Positions 1-8,334 of a stretch of 64,000 nt of DNA are shown one piece after another (the stretch's first letter is position 1; each line of letters starts with the position of its first letter). The DNA lies in NCBI GenBank assembly GCA_964455905.1, contig CAYVYN010000002.1, positions 248,001 through 312,000 on the forward strand. The letters run 5' to 3'. A program made the position numbers and the translations under genes. This stretch comes from CAIJXB01 sp964455905 (GTDB taxonomy: Bacteria > Chlamydiota > Chlamydiia > Chlamydiales > Rhabdochlamydiaceae). Below the pieces are notes generated by a model. That model had not been told where the DNA came from. It ran no database searches and saw nothing but the letters and a program-made list of their open reading frames with translations.

Positions 1-550
1 AATACTTATAGATAACTTGATAGGAGCTATCGGGGGTAGAGCGATTAGCAAAATGGTCAATCTCAATCTACTAGATCTTAGTTTTAATCGGATAGGAGAT
101 GAAGGTTCTATAGCTATCAGCACAATGCATGGTCTCACGACTCTAAATCTTGCAGATAACGAAGTAGGCTATAGAGGTGCTGCTCAGATTGGCGCAATGA
201 CTAATTTAACAAGCTTAGATCTTGGATATAACCGTATAGGTCTGGTTGCAACTCGAGTTATAAGTCAAATGCCTTTTTTGACTACATTAGCTCTTGATTG
301 GACCTCTATAGGCAATGAGGAGGCTAAAATAATTAGCAAAATGACTAATTTAACAAGCTTAATCCTTGATGGCAATGATATAGGTGATGAAGGAGCTGCC
401 GCTATCAGCACAATGCCTAAGATAATAAGCTTGAATCTTGAACACAATAAGATAGGCGATGAAGGAGCTAAATTCCTAAATAGAATGTCAAATCTAATAA
501 CCTTAAGCCTTGAAGGGAATTGGATAACAATCAATTTGAAGAAGGGGTGA
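1..550 (+). CDS. LRR (GALA-like) repeat protein, 5' truncated by window edge
   Basis: This is the 3' end of a leucine-rich-repeat gene. The frame is open to the left edge, and the first in-frame residues (ILIDNLIGA) already belong to a repeat, so the TTG at 17 is not the real start. About eight 24-residue units can be read, with the pattern L-x-L-x-x-N-x-IG-DEGA-x-x-IS-x-M-x-NL. This resembles ribonuclease-inhibitor-type and GALA-type LRRs of secreted bacterial effectors. The last unit degenerates into INLKKG before the TGA. It is the first of three consecutive LRR genes with the same repeat, so the array probably arose by tandem duplication. Whether this copy has the N-terminal F-box-like segment seen in its neighbours lies outside the window. 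A role as a host-directed protein-binding effector is inferred. Confidence 0.8.
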   Translation, partial: ILIDNLIGAIGGRAISKMVNLNLLDLSFNRIGDEGSIAISTMHGLTTLNLADNEVGYRGAAQIGAMTNLTSLDLGYNRIGLVATRVISQMPFLTTLALDWTSIGNEEAKIISKMTNLTSLILDGNDIGDEGAAAISTMPKIISLNLEHNKIGDEGAKFLNRMSNLITLSLEGNWITINLKKG

Positions 551-676
551 TTTCATCTGTTTTTTGAAAATTCAGAGCGTTGCATCTTACAAAATAAATT
601 GTAAATCAAATACAATACATTTCGTGCAAATTTTTCTAGAATAAATCGCAACCAGAATACAGTATAAGGATTAAAA

Positions 677-2086
677 ATGGGCATTCCTAGTTTAACAGCA
701 AAGGCTAGTATCTTATCTGACGATTTAATGAGTTTTTCTCGAGTTAAGCCTGAGGCTAAAGCTGAAATTGACGTTGTTGTTAAGGATGTCTTAGGCAGAG
801 CATCATGCTATAGGTCAACTGAAGAGCGTCCTCTTTTACTAAAAAAACACAAAAAAACATGCTTTTCATTGGTTGGAAGACTGACAACCTTAAGAATTCA
901 CACAGTTATAACCTCAATACTAAAACTCCCAGTAGAAATTCTCACTTATATAGCGAACTTTTTGCCTGTAGAAGATGTTTATGCACTAGCTGCGACATCA
1001 AAGTTTTTATTAGAGGCTGCGGATAGAGAAAAACTTATTAGGATTGGTGAGGGACAACCTGTTAAAAAACTAGGCCTAACAGAAACCTCTTTACTTTCTT
1101 TATTAAGAAAAAAAGGGGGATTTAGAATACAAAGGTTGAATTTGGATGATAGTACAATTATAGATGTCGCCACATTGTTAAATTTGTGTCTCAACATTCA
1201 TACTTTATCAGCTGTTAACTGCAGCTTTAATATTTGTGTATTAAATCAACTTATCACCTACAAAAACATATCCGAGTTAAATCTTGGTAGCAACGAGCTA
1301 GGCGAAAAAGAGACTAACGTCATCAGCGCAATGTCTAATCTGGCGAGCTTAAGTCTTGTAGCAAACGATATACGCGATGAGGGCGCTAAAGTGATTAGTA
1401 AAATGACTAACCTTAGAAGTTTAAATCTTGCCTTTAACAAAATAGGCAGTAATGGAGCTATAGCCATTAGCGCCATGCTTAATTTGACAATGCTGGATTT
1501 AAGTATGAACAAGATATGCATTCAAGGCACTATAGCCATCAGTCAGATGCATGGATTGACGAGGTTAATCCTTACAGATAACGAAGTAGAGATAGATGGA
1601 GCTTTAGAGATCAGTACAATGTCTAATCTAACTACTTTAAATCTTGCAGAAAACAGTATAAGAGATGTTGGAGCTGCAGCCATCAGCACGATGTCCTTTT
1701 TGACAACATTAGATCTTAGCTGGAATTACATAGTTAATAAGGGTGCTATAGCCATAAGTCAGCTGCTTGGCCTTACAACCTTAGTGCTTGAGGGTAATAA
1801 GATAGGCGTTGAAGCTATTCAAGCTATTAGCTTGATGCCCAGAGTAAAGATGCTAGATTTGGGCTGGAGCGAAATAAACGATGAGGGAGCTGAAATTATC
1901 GCTGAAATGGTTAATTTGACTAACTTGGTACTTCAACACAACGCAATAAGTTCCAGGGGAGCTATAGCTATCAGCGCGATGCCTAATTTGAGAGATTTAT
2001 GCCTTAGCCAAAATGAGATAGACTCTGAAGTTATAAAGCAAATTAGACAGGAACTTAAGGCTCGGGATGTTAGATTTATTTTCTAA
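677..2086 (+). CDS. F-box-like / GALA-type LRR protein, candidate effector
   Basis: This 469-residue protein starts at an ATG preceded by an AAGGA-like ribosome site. The first 75 residues are basic and Cys-containing. Residues about 75-115 look like an F-box (LPVEILTYIANFL, then LAATSKFL). A linker follows (PVKKLGLTETSLLSLL), and then about eleven 24-residue LRRs from residue about 200 to the end. In plants and Ralstonia, F-box plus GALA LRR proteins plug into SCF ubiquitin ligases, the F-box binding Skp1 and the LRR the substrate. That function is inferred here, and the F-box match is by eye only. It lies 126 bp after the preceding LRR gene and 240 bp before the next, on the same strand. 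The N-terminal half aligns throughout with the next gene, so they are paralogues. Confidence 0.8.
   Translation: MGIPSLTAKASILSDDLMSFSRVKPEAKAEIDVVVKDVLGRASCYRSTEERPLLLKKHKKTCFSLVGRLTTLRIHTVITSILKLPVEILTYIANFLPVEDVYALAATSKFLLEAADREKLIRIGEGQPVKKLGLTETSLLSLLRKKGGFRIQRLNLDDSTIIDVATLLNLCLNIHTLSAVNCSFNICVLNQLITYKNISELNLGSNELGEKETNVISAMSNLASLSLVANDIRDEGAKVISKMTNLRSLNLAFNKIGSNGAIAISAMLNLTMLDLSMNKICIQGTIAISQMHGLTRLILTDNEVEIDGALEISTMSNLTTLNLAENSIRDVGAAAISTMSFLTTLDLSWNYIVNKGAIAISQLLGLTTLVLEGNKIGVEAIQAISLMPRVKMLDLGWSEINDEGAEIIAEMVNLTNLVLQHNAISSRGAIAISAMPNLRDLCLSQNEIDSEVIKQIRQELKARDVRFIF
1268..2043 (+). repeat. 72-bp tandem LRR-coding repeats
   Basis: About eleven 72-nt units encode the LRRs of the gene at 677-2086. 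A recurring core reads like 'agcttaaatcttg' near the start of each unit and 'attagcaaaatg' near its end. The units are directly adjacent with no spacers, so this is a protein repeat and not a CRISPR. Parts are near-identical to units in both neighbouring LRR genes, which makes unequal recombination between them plausible. Confidence 0.75.
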
Positions 2087-2326
2087 AAAGATCCTGAAAA
2101 AAATAAATTATCTTTTTTAAGTGGAGTTTAATCTTATTTGACTTCTATTTTTTAATTTTTTTGTCGTTTTGTTTGTTTTGCAATTAAAAACAATGTTGAA
2201 TTATTTTATGTTTTCATCTATATTTTTAACTTAAAAACAGCAATTTCTAATGTGGTTTATTTTTTCTCTTTGTTTTTAAAGTAAAAAATTAAATTCAGAT
2301 AACGGAATTGATTAAAAGGACTAGAT

Positions 2327-4126
2327 ATGGAAATTGCAAATATTAGTGAGACTTTCAGGTTAAGGGATCTAGAAATAGGCACTTCTCAAAATTCTCAGAA
2401 GTATAAACAGCGAGCGCAACTTTGCGTCAAAAAAATTCTAGAAAAATCATTTCCTTATATGTCAAGTCAAGAGATCCCTCCTTTGTTAAAAAAACGTAAG
2501 AAAGGATGCTTTTTAATAAGACTTGAAGAGCCTAGTTTTAAAATTCAAGGATTGATAAATCCGATACTAGGGCTTCCTGAAGATATGCTGAATGCTGTAG
2601 GCAGTTTTTTGACCCCAAAAGAGCTTCATACAATTGCCGTAACAGCAAAACCTTTAGAAAGGCAGTCTGATATCCAAAAACTTATTAGGCTCAATAACGG
2701 GATGCCTGTTAAAGATTTGGGTCTGAAAAAAAAGTCGCTGTTCTCACTATTAATAAGAAACAAAAAAGACCCTAAAATAAAAATAAAAGAATTAAATTTA
2801 GATAATATTATAATTACAGATATAGGTGCCTTGCTAAATTTATGCCCAGACATTTGCGCTTTATCGGCTGCCGACTGTAATTTTAAAAGCATTGTAGCAA
2901 TCCAAATCGCTTCGTATCAAACCATACGCGAGTTAAATCTTAGCGCCAATAAGTTATCTAGTAAGGAAGCTATCGCCATCAGTAAAATGGCTAATTTGAC
3001 GAAGTTAAATCTTCAACGAAACGACTTAGGCGACGATGGGGCTGAAGCCATCAGCAAAATGTCTAATGTGACGAGCTTAAATCTTAAGCGTAACAACTTA
3101 ACCGATTTGGGAGCCAGGTTGATCAGCGGAATGGTTAATATGACGTCCCTAGATCTTAGCTGGAATGGATTGGATAATCCAGCGGCTAAACTTATTAGCA
3201 AAATGTCTACTCTGACGAGTTTAAATCTTGCTGAGAGCCGAATCGAGAATAGCGGAGCCATAGCCATCAGCACCATGTCTAATTTAACGAGCTTAAATCT
3301 TGCAGTGAACTTAATAGGCGACGAGGGCGCTACAGCCATCAGCGGAATGATTAATATAAGGAGCTTGGAGCTTGGGAGCAATCAGATACTCTCTGAAGGA
3401 GTTATCGCCATCAGTAGAATGTTTAATGTAACTACTTTGGGACTTGGAGATAATCGCCTGGTCATCGGAGAAGCTATAGCTATTAGTAAAATGACTAATG
3501 TCACGAGCTTAAGTCTTGGAAGGAATCAATTAGGTGATGAAGGAACGAAACTTATCGCCAGAATGACTAATCTGATGATCTTAAATCTTAGCTATAACCG
3601 TATAGGTTATAGAGGGGCTGAGCACATCAGCATGATGTCTACATTGACGAGCTTAGATCTTGAAGAGAATCAATTAGGTGATGAAGGGGCTTCGTACATC
3701 AGCAGGATGGGTAATCTTACGACCTTAAATCTTAGTTATAACAATATAGGTTATGAAGGGGCCAAGCAAATCAGCCAGATGGTTACTTTGATGAGCTTAA
3801 ATCTTGAAGGGAATCGATTAGGTAATGAAGGGGTTGAGCCGATCAGTAGGATGGGTAATCTGACGACCTTAAATCTTAGCGATAACGATATGCTTGATCA
3901 AGGGCCTGCGCATATCAGCAAAATGGGTAATCTGACGGCCTTAAATCTTAGCTATAATTGTATAGGTGATGAAGGGGCCAAGCAAATCAGCCAGATGGTT
4001 ACTTTGACAAGTTTAGATCTTCAAGAAAACGCAATAAGTGATGAAGGGGCTGAGTGTATTAGATCCATGCCTACTTTGGCAATCTTAGATCTTGAGTATA
4101 ATAGTATAGACAAACAACTTTTCTAA
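2327..4126 (+). CDS. F-box-like / GALA-type LRR protein, long form
   Basis: This 599-residue paralogue of the upstream LRR protein has an ATG preceded by AAAGGA. The N-terminus carries the same basic segment (PLLKKRKKGCF) and an F-box-like stretch at about residues 83-120 (GLPEDMLNAVGSFLTPKEL). The linker PVKDLGLKKKSLFSLL follows. From residue about 200 I count 16 complete 24-residue LRRs plus one partial; the last eight are very uniform (LNLSYN-IG-EGAKQIS). The higher repeat number than the neighbour, and near-identical adjacent units, point to recent repeat expansion. The likely role, by analogy with F-box/LRR effectors, is recruiting host proteins to a ubiquitin ligase. No secretion signal can be recognised by eye; type III secretion would be expected in Chlamydiota. 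Confidence 0.82.
   Translation: MEIANISETFRLRDLEIGTSQNSQKYKQRAQLCVKKILEKSFPYMSSQEIPPLLKKRKKGCFLIRLEEPSFKIQGLINPILGLPEDMLNAVGSFLTPKELHTIAVTAKPLERQSDIQKLIRLNNGMPVKDLGLKKKSLFSLLIRNKKDPKIKIKELNLDNIIITDIGALLNLCPDICALSAADCNFKSIVAIQIASYQTIRELNLSANKLSSKEAIAISKMANLTKLNLQRNDLGDDGAEAISKMSNVTSLNLKRNNLTDLGARLISGMVNMTSLDLSWNGLDNPAAKLISKMSTLTSLNLAESRIENSGAIAISTMSNLTSLNLAVNLIGDEGATAISGMINIRSLELGSNQILSEGVIAISRMFNVTTLGLGDNRLVIGEAIAISKMTNVTSLSLGRNQLGDEGTKLIARMTNLMILNLSYNRIGYRGAEHISMMSTLTSLDLEENQLGDEGASYISRMGNLTTLNLSYNNIGYEGAKQISQMVTLMSLNLEGNRLGNEGVEPISRMGNLTTLNLSDNDMLDQGPAHISKMGNLTALNLSYNCIGDEGAKQISQMVTLTSLDLQENAISDEGAECIRSMPTLAILDLEYNSIDKQLF
2928..4113 (+). repeat. 72-bp tandem LRR-coding repeats (expanded array)
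   Basis: About sixteen adjacent 72-nt units encode the LRRs of the gene at 2327-4126. Units in the second half (about 3560-4050) share long identical runs such as 'gacgaccttaaatcttag' and 'gatgaaggggc', apparently alternating as two-unit (144-nt) super-repeats: a LNLSYN-type unit followed by a LxLEEN/LEGN-type unit. That alternation suggests the array grew by duplication of unit pairs. Confidence 0.7.
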
Positions 4127-4194
4127 GAACCAATCGAAATAAGGAAGGTCGCTAGACTCTTCTCAAAAGAACTTAGAACGTCTGATAATCGCTG

Positions 4195-4701
4195 TTATGT
4201 TGCATTTTCTGTTTGAAGGCTTTGAAAAGAGACAACTGAAAATTTATGGTTAGGTTCTTCTGTGGGCGCTAAAACAACATGAATAGAAGGACTTTCCATT
4301 AAAAATTCCACCTCAGCAATCGGCGCATTAGCCAAATATTGATAGAATAAACCGGATGTTAATATTTTCATAGACATGGCAAGACTTGGAAAGTCGCTTT
4401 CTATGACGGGCTCTCTATCTGTCTCTTCTATTTTGTCTAGTTCCGATCCTGGAATAACTACCGTTATATGGATTGATCCCTTTAAAATTTTCATCATCGA
4501 GCTTTTTAAATCCAACGAAGCTATTGGTAAAATAGATTCTGTAAAAACATAAGATACTCTATTAGAAAGATCGTGAATTTTACGAATGTGTGTAGTTGCT
4601 AAGCTTTGAAAATCGGGTTCGTTACTTCTTCTTTGCGAAAATGCTTTCATTTGGTCGGTAAGAAAAGACATAACCCCAGGCTGTACCGTCATTGTTGTCA
4701 T
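4195..4701 (-). CDS. Hypothetical 168-residue protein
   Basis: I do not recognise this protein. The start chosen is the ATG at 4701, which has GAGGA six bases upstream. A longer frame back to 4785 would add a Phe/Leu/Lys-rich stretch without a good ribosome site. The product is soluble and mixed alpha/beta in character, with a central segment GSIHITVVIPGSELDK and a C-terminal half rich in hydrophobic alternation (PSIHVVLAP). No signal peptide, membrane segment or known motif is visible. It is transcribed towards the LRR array (convergent) and is single-copy in the window. It could be a small effector or chaperone of the accessory island; that is a guess from position only. Confidence 0.55.
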   Translation of the reverse strand: MTTMTVQPGVMSFLTDQMKAFSQRRSNEPDFQSLATTHIRKIHDLSNRVSYVFTESILPIASLDLKSSMMKILKGSIHITVVIPGSELDKIEETDREPVIESDFPSLAMSMKILTSGLFYQYLANAPIAEVEFLMESPSIHVVLAPTEEPNHKFSVVSFQSLQTENAT

Positions 4702-4952
4702 ATAGCTTCCTCTATGTAAAAAATTAGTATCATATAGAATTTGCTGTTTTTTTAAATATAAAATCAAAAAAAACAGAAAAGACACTTAGATATTCGAGTT
4801 TAAAATTTAATTAATAAAATAAATATATTTACCAATGAAAAATATAAAATTTAAAATTTATTATAATTAAAATTAATTAAAACAGGACTAAAAAATACGA
4901 ATAGAAAAAAAATATCTGAAACCGTAAACTCCGTTCTGAACAAGGAGCTACC

Positions 4953-5840
4953 ATGACTTCCCGCCTAAATAAATTGGCAAGACCCTCAAGTCCAATACCG
5001 CCAGAAATTGATGAAAACGTTGCTCCCATCATTCCTATTCAAGTATTTCGCAAAAAAATTTTTCAAGAATCCACTGATGCTGAAGAATCTTTTTATTTAG
5101 CCCTAATTCACCGTAGACAATCTGTAAAACAAGACGTTGCAAGCTACGACGCATTGCTCTCTTCTTTATTGGACAAAATAAACGTTATCACAGAGAAAAC
5201 TTTTAAAGTGGCTGTTGCTCATAAGGCCCCAAAAAATACATTACTAAAAATAGCGGGCTCACTTGAAGGAAATCGTTTCTTAGAAAGATCTTTAATTACT
5301 GCAATTTTACATGACACAAATCAAGAAGTAATAAATTTTTTATTAAAAAAAGCTCCACCGGAAGCTATAACAAGCCAAGTTCTTTATGTAGCTATTACGC
5401 ATAAATGCCCTGAAGAAATAATAAATCAGATTTTAACATACACAACTCCGACTCCATTTGTTTTATTTCAAGCATTGATACACAACGTAAGTATTTCTCT
5501 TTTTTTCAAGATCGCTGAGAAAGTTACAATTACGGAAGAAATAATAAAAAATGCAATCGAAATCAAGTTGTCTAAAGAAAAAATAGAATTTCTTATTGAA
5601 ATATGTAAAGAAACTTTTTCTCCTAAATTGTTTGAATTAGCTGCTTTAAAAAAGCAGGGAGATTATTTTTTACTTGATATTCTAAAAAAGACACGTGTAG
5701 ATAAAGAGCTTCTTGTCTTTGCTTTGCATATGCAATTAGATGAAAAAATTATCACAAATCTTTCCAGGATGCTTATTAACCTTCTTCCACCAGTAGAAAT
5801 CCTTTCTATAATTTATGAATACGAAGGCTCTCAAGTATGA
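4953..5840 (+). CDS. Ankyrin-like helical repeat protein (295 aa)
   Basis: Starts at an ATG preceded by AAGGAG. After an N-terminal Pro-rich segment (residues 1-35), the protein consists of roughly 30-residue two-helix units such as SQVLYVAITHKCPEEIINQI and LITAILHDTNQEVINFLLKK. These have the rhythm of ankyrin repeats but lack the TPLH signature, so they are divergent. The stop overlaps the next start as ATGA (5837-5840), implying translational coupling. The following frames continue in ankyrin-like sequence and then a SET domain, so this gene may be the upstream partner, or once the N-terminal part, of that protein. The same degenerate repeat style recurs in the 1085-residue protein at 23.0-26.3 kb. 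Function unknown; host-interacting repeat protein is the best guess. Confidence 0.7.
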   Translation: MTSRLNKLARPSSPIPPEIDENVAPIIPIQVFRKKIFQESTDAEESFYLALIHRRQSVKQDVASYDALLSSLLDKINVITEKTFKVAVAHKAPKNTLLKIAGSLEGNRFLERSLITAILHDTNQEVINFLLKKAPPEAITSQVLYVAITHKCPEEIINQILTYTTPTPFVLFQALIHNVSISLFFKIAEKVTITEEIIKNAIEIKLSKEKIEFLIEICKETFSPKLFELAALKKQGDYFLLDILKKTRVDKELLVFALHMQLDEKIITNLSRMLINLLPPVEILSIIYEYEGSQV

Positions 5841-6175
5841 GTATTACTGTAAAATACGATCTTTTTAGAGAAATCTATTGGCAAGATAACTTGCTGGACC
5901 CGTCTGATAATACTTCTTATCTACTAAATAAGTATTTGGTACATCTTCCCCTTTCTTGTATAGAAAGGTTGTGCATACCCATAAGCGTCCTAAATCTTTC
6001 AATCATCTATCACTCCCCTCTAACTCCTTTAATTTTAAAGATTTTTAAAGAAAATTATCACTTATCTTTAGATGAGGAAACAGCTAGTAAAGCCTTATCT
6101 CCCCTTCGTTGCTACAATTGCCGAAAACGAGTTTGCGGTAACCTGTCTAATAGAGTATGGAGTATGCTTAAATAA
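5837..6175 (+). CDS. N-terminal fragment of frameshifted ankyrin-SET gene
   Basis: This 112-residue frame begins at the ATG coupled to the preceding gene's stop. It reads well as divergent helical repeat sequence up to LDEETASKALSP near base 6103, after which the residues (LRCYNCRKRV...) look like out-of-frame noise until the stop at 6175. If one C of the CCCC run at about 6100-6104 is skipped, the frame passes smoothly into that of the following ORF (SKALSP then FVATIAENEF). I therefore interpret it as the first part of one gene spanning 5837-7445 that carries a +1 indel. Alternatives are a sequencing error, a programmed shift, or a truly separate small gene. Confidence 0.55.
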   Translation: MSITVKYDLFREIYWQDNLLDPSDNTSYLLNKYLVHLPLSCIERLCIPISVLNLSIIYHSPLTPLILKIFKENYHLSLDEETASKALSPLRCYNCRKRVCGNLSNRVWSMLK

Positions 6176-7445
6176 AAGAGATAGGTTTAACTGGGCTCCA
6201 ATTCATCACGCAGCATTACTTGAACGAACTCGAATATTATCCCTTTTATTACAAGCTGGTGCAGATAAAGATGTGAAGACTAATAAAAAAGCAGATTATA
6301 TCACTATTCGTTCTTTAGCTTATCCTTCAGCTTATAAAGCTGATAAATTAATACGTCTTTTAGGAGAACATTTAAATGGTACTTACTATCAGTTTTCTAA
6401 TGAAGAATATTTAAAAAAAAGTTCAGCTTATTTTTTAGAAGATTTCAAATTAAGCCCTTCACAAGTGTTTGAAACATGGAGCGAAAAAGCCGTAGAACGG
6501 GATGTTTTTCCTTTTATTTCTAATCTAGAGCAGCTATACCTCGATTTTAAAAAGAGTCCGATAGTAAATCTACTTAAGCCTGTTACCCATAATTCTTTTG
6601 GGGACATTCTCCCATTTTCTCCTGGCATGGGTATATTTGCTGCTCAAAATCTTCCTCCTTACACTATTCTTGGTGAATATTTAGGAGAAATTTCAGATCA
6701 TCCAGAGCTTCTTGAGGATAAAGAGTACCTTTTAGAAAACATCGATGGAAAAAATCATCGGAATGAGGTAGCTCAAATTAACGATGGTTTTTGCAATACT
6801 GCTATTTTCCCGATCTATAACATAGGTGGTCTATCGGTTCGATATGTTCTTGTTTCTATTGACCCTATTAAACAAGACGAACAGCTTTGTTGGAACTACA
6901 CTCTAGGACATAAGATAAAAGAGGGTCCCTATATAGAGTTTCGTCCTAAAGAGTTACGTGAAACATTAAAAAAGTATTCGATAAACCATCTTTTAGCATG
7001 TTACAATAAAGGCGTCACTAAACAAGCTTCAGCAGAAGAATTCTCTTTAGGAGAAAAGTTTTTCTACCTATTTAATACCCCAAGCGTTCTTTTTACTTTA
7101 TTTCTTGAAAAAGCAATCAACAAAGAGAGCTCTCTTTTACTTCAAAAAGAATTAGTAAAAACTGCTTTAAATAGTGGATTCCCAGAAGGTAGTTTTAAAA
7201 ATTTAAGAAAAACAGCTATAAGTAGTCTAGAAATGCACAAGACTCTTGCTTTACTCGGATTTGAAAAGACTGCGTTTTTTTATATAAACTTTGTAAAAAA
7301 ACTTCCCGAAAAAACTTATATGTTAAATGTTTTAAATCTTATAGACAGCATGAATGAGTATTTGAAAACATTTTTAAATAACAATACCGTTTCAGACGAA
7401 AATCTCTTGGATTGTCTAACTAAAGAACTTGAAACCGTTTTTTAA
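6072..7445 (+). CDS. Ankyrin-SET domain protein (putative protein methyltransferase)
   Basis: The frame gives up to 457 residues. The ATG at 6072 has no ribosome site, and true translation probably enters from the frame starting at 5837. An ankyrin unit with a near-canonical core is at about residues 38-72 (NWAPIHHAALLERTRILSLL, then LQAGADKD). A SET domain spans about residues 185-290: GMGIFAAQNL (GxG, SAM binding), TILGEYLGE, QINDGFCNTAIF in place of the usual RFxNHxCxPN, and QDEQLCWNYT in place of GEELTYDY. The C-terminal 160 residues are helical and unknown. SET enzymes methylate lysines; Chlamydia NUE is a secreted SET histone methyltransferase, so a host-chromatin role is plausible. The usual NH is ND here, so activity needs testing. 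Confidence 0.75.
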   Translation: MRKQLVKPYLPFVATIAENEFAVTCLIEYGVCLNKRDRFNWAPIHHAALLERTRILSLLLQAGADKDVKTNKKADYITIRSLAYPSAYKADKLIRLLGEHLNGTYYQFSNEEYLKKSSAYFLEDFKLSPSQVFETWSEKAVERDVFPFISNLEQLYLDFKKSPIVNLLKPVTHNSFGDILPFSPGMGIFAAQNLPPYTILGEYLGEISDHPELLEDKEYLLENIDGKNHRNEVAQINDGFCNTAIFPIYNIGGLSVRYVLVSIDPIKQDEQLCWNYTLGHKIKEGPYIEFRPKELRETLKKYSINHLLACYNKGVTKQASAEEFSLGEKFFYLFNTPSVLFTLFLEKAINKESSLLLQKELVKTALNSGFPEGSFKNLRKTAISSLEMHKTLALLGFEKTAFFYINFVKKLPEKTYMLNVLNLIDSMNEYLKTFLNNNTVSDENLLDCLTKELETVF

Positions 7446-7487
7446 AAATTTTTTACGCTTTTTTTTAACCAAAAATAATGAGTTATA

Positions 7488-8231
7488 ATGATTTGCTCCC
7501 CAATCCCCTTAAAAAAATCTCATCAACAATTTCTAACTGAAAATGATCCCAAAAAAGTTTGTCCAATTTGTTTGAATGTATTTTTTGAAAAAACAGAAAG
7601 AACTCTCCTTCGTTTTTATGGACACGAAGTATTACTTTCCAAACAACTACTTGATAAGGAGATTTTACCACTTAATCTTTCTTTAAAAGCTGATAAAACA
7701 AATCGAGTGTTTCACCTCAAGTGCGAAGAGTGTCATATCTCTTCAATGAATAGATTTGTTTCTGGGACTGAGTATGATAGCGATAAAAAATGCCCTTCTA
7801 GATGTGGAATTTTTGAAAAAGAAATAGCTTTAGAAGAATTTCTTTTTAACAAAAAAGGCGTTTTAATCGACAGAAAAATCATTTGTTTAGCGAAAAAACA
7901 AGAAATAGGAACAGATTATAAAAAAGAGACCGGATTTTGTCTTATGGTTTTATCTGGAGGAATAATTGGAAAAACCTTACATGAAAAATTGGATGTCACT
8001 CCCCTAACGATGTTAGCTTTTTTTGTCTTAGAAATATCTGTGGCTCTATTTTCTTCAGCGAAAAGACAACAAAACGATTTGGCACAAACGTATATAACAT
8101 TAGCATTTGGAACAACAGTCTCTATTATACTATTTAATACAAAGACCTTTTACTTTTTACCTACAAGTATTGCTTTAGCTGCGGCTGGAGCTATAAGAAT
8201 AGGACTCCTAAAAAAACAAGAATTAATTTAA
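7488..8231 (+). CDS. RING-like Cys-rich protein with C-terminal membrane segments
   Basis: This 247-residue protein has an N-terminal Cys/His cluster: CPIC at about residue 25, then FHLKCEECH at about residue 80, then CPSRC at about residue 105. The spacing resembles a RING or U-box-like zinc finger, although one ligand of the canonical eight is not obvious. The C-terminal third (about residues 150-247) has two or three hydrophobic segments (LMVLSGGIIGK, LTMLAFFVLEISVALF, TSIALAAAGAIRIGLL) typical of a membrane anchor. RING proteins act as E3 ubiquitin ligases, and an anchored bacterial one would be an effector at the vacuole membrane; this is inference. No Shine-Dalgarno is visible; the start is the first ATG before the Cys cluster. 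A decayed copy of its 3' half follows directly downstream. Confidence 0.65.
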   Translation: MICSPIPLKKSHQQFLTENDPKKVCPICLNVFFEKTERTLLRFYGHEVLLSKQLLDKEILPLNLSLKADKTNRVFHLKCEECHISSMNRFVSGTEYDSDKKCPSRCGIFEKEIALEEFLFNKKGVLIDRKIICLAKKQEIGTDYKKETGFCLMVLSGGIIGKTLHEKLDVTPLTMLAFFVLEISVALFSSAKRQQNDLAQTYITLAFGTTVSIILFNTKTFYFLPTSIALAAAGAIRIGLLKKQELI

Positions 8232-8334
8232 AAAAATAGCAATCAACAAAAAATCTCAAGATTAGTCTTAATAATAAAATTCACAGTTAGATCTATACAC
8301 TAAAAAGCTAGTCCTAGCAAACCCTATTAAAAAA

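Noticed and set aside
265..534. Antisense frames within the LRR genes (also near 1258-1521 and 3013-3381)
   Set aside because: They arise because the LRR codons have few stop-like words on the other strand; no ribosome sites and the translations are low-complexity hydrophobic.
2928..4113. Regular 72-bp repeats considered as a CRISPR array
   Set aside because: Units are adjacent without spacers, stay in one reading frame and encode LRRs; no cas-like gene is near.
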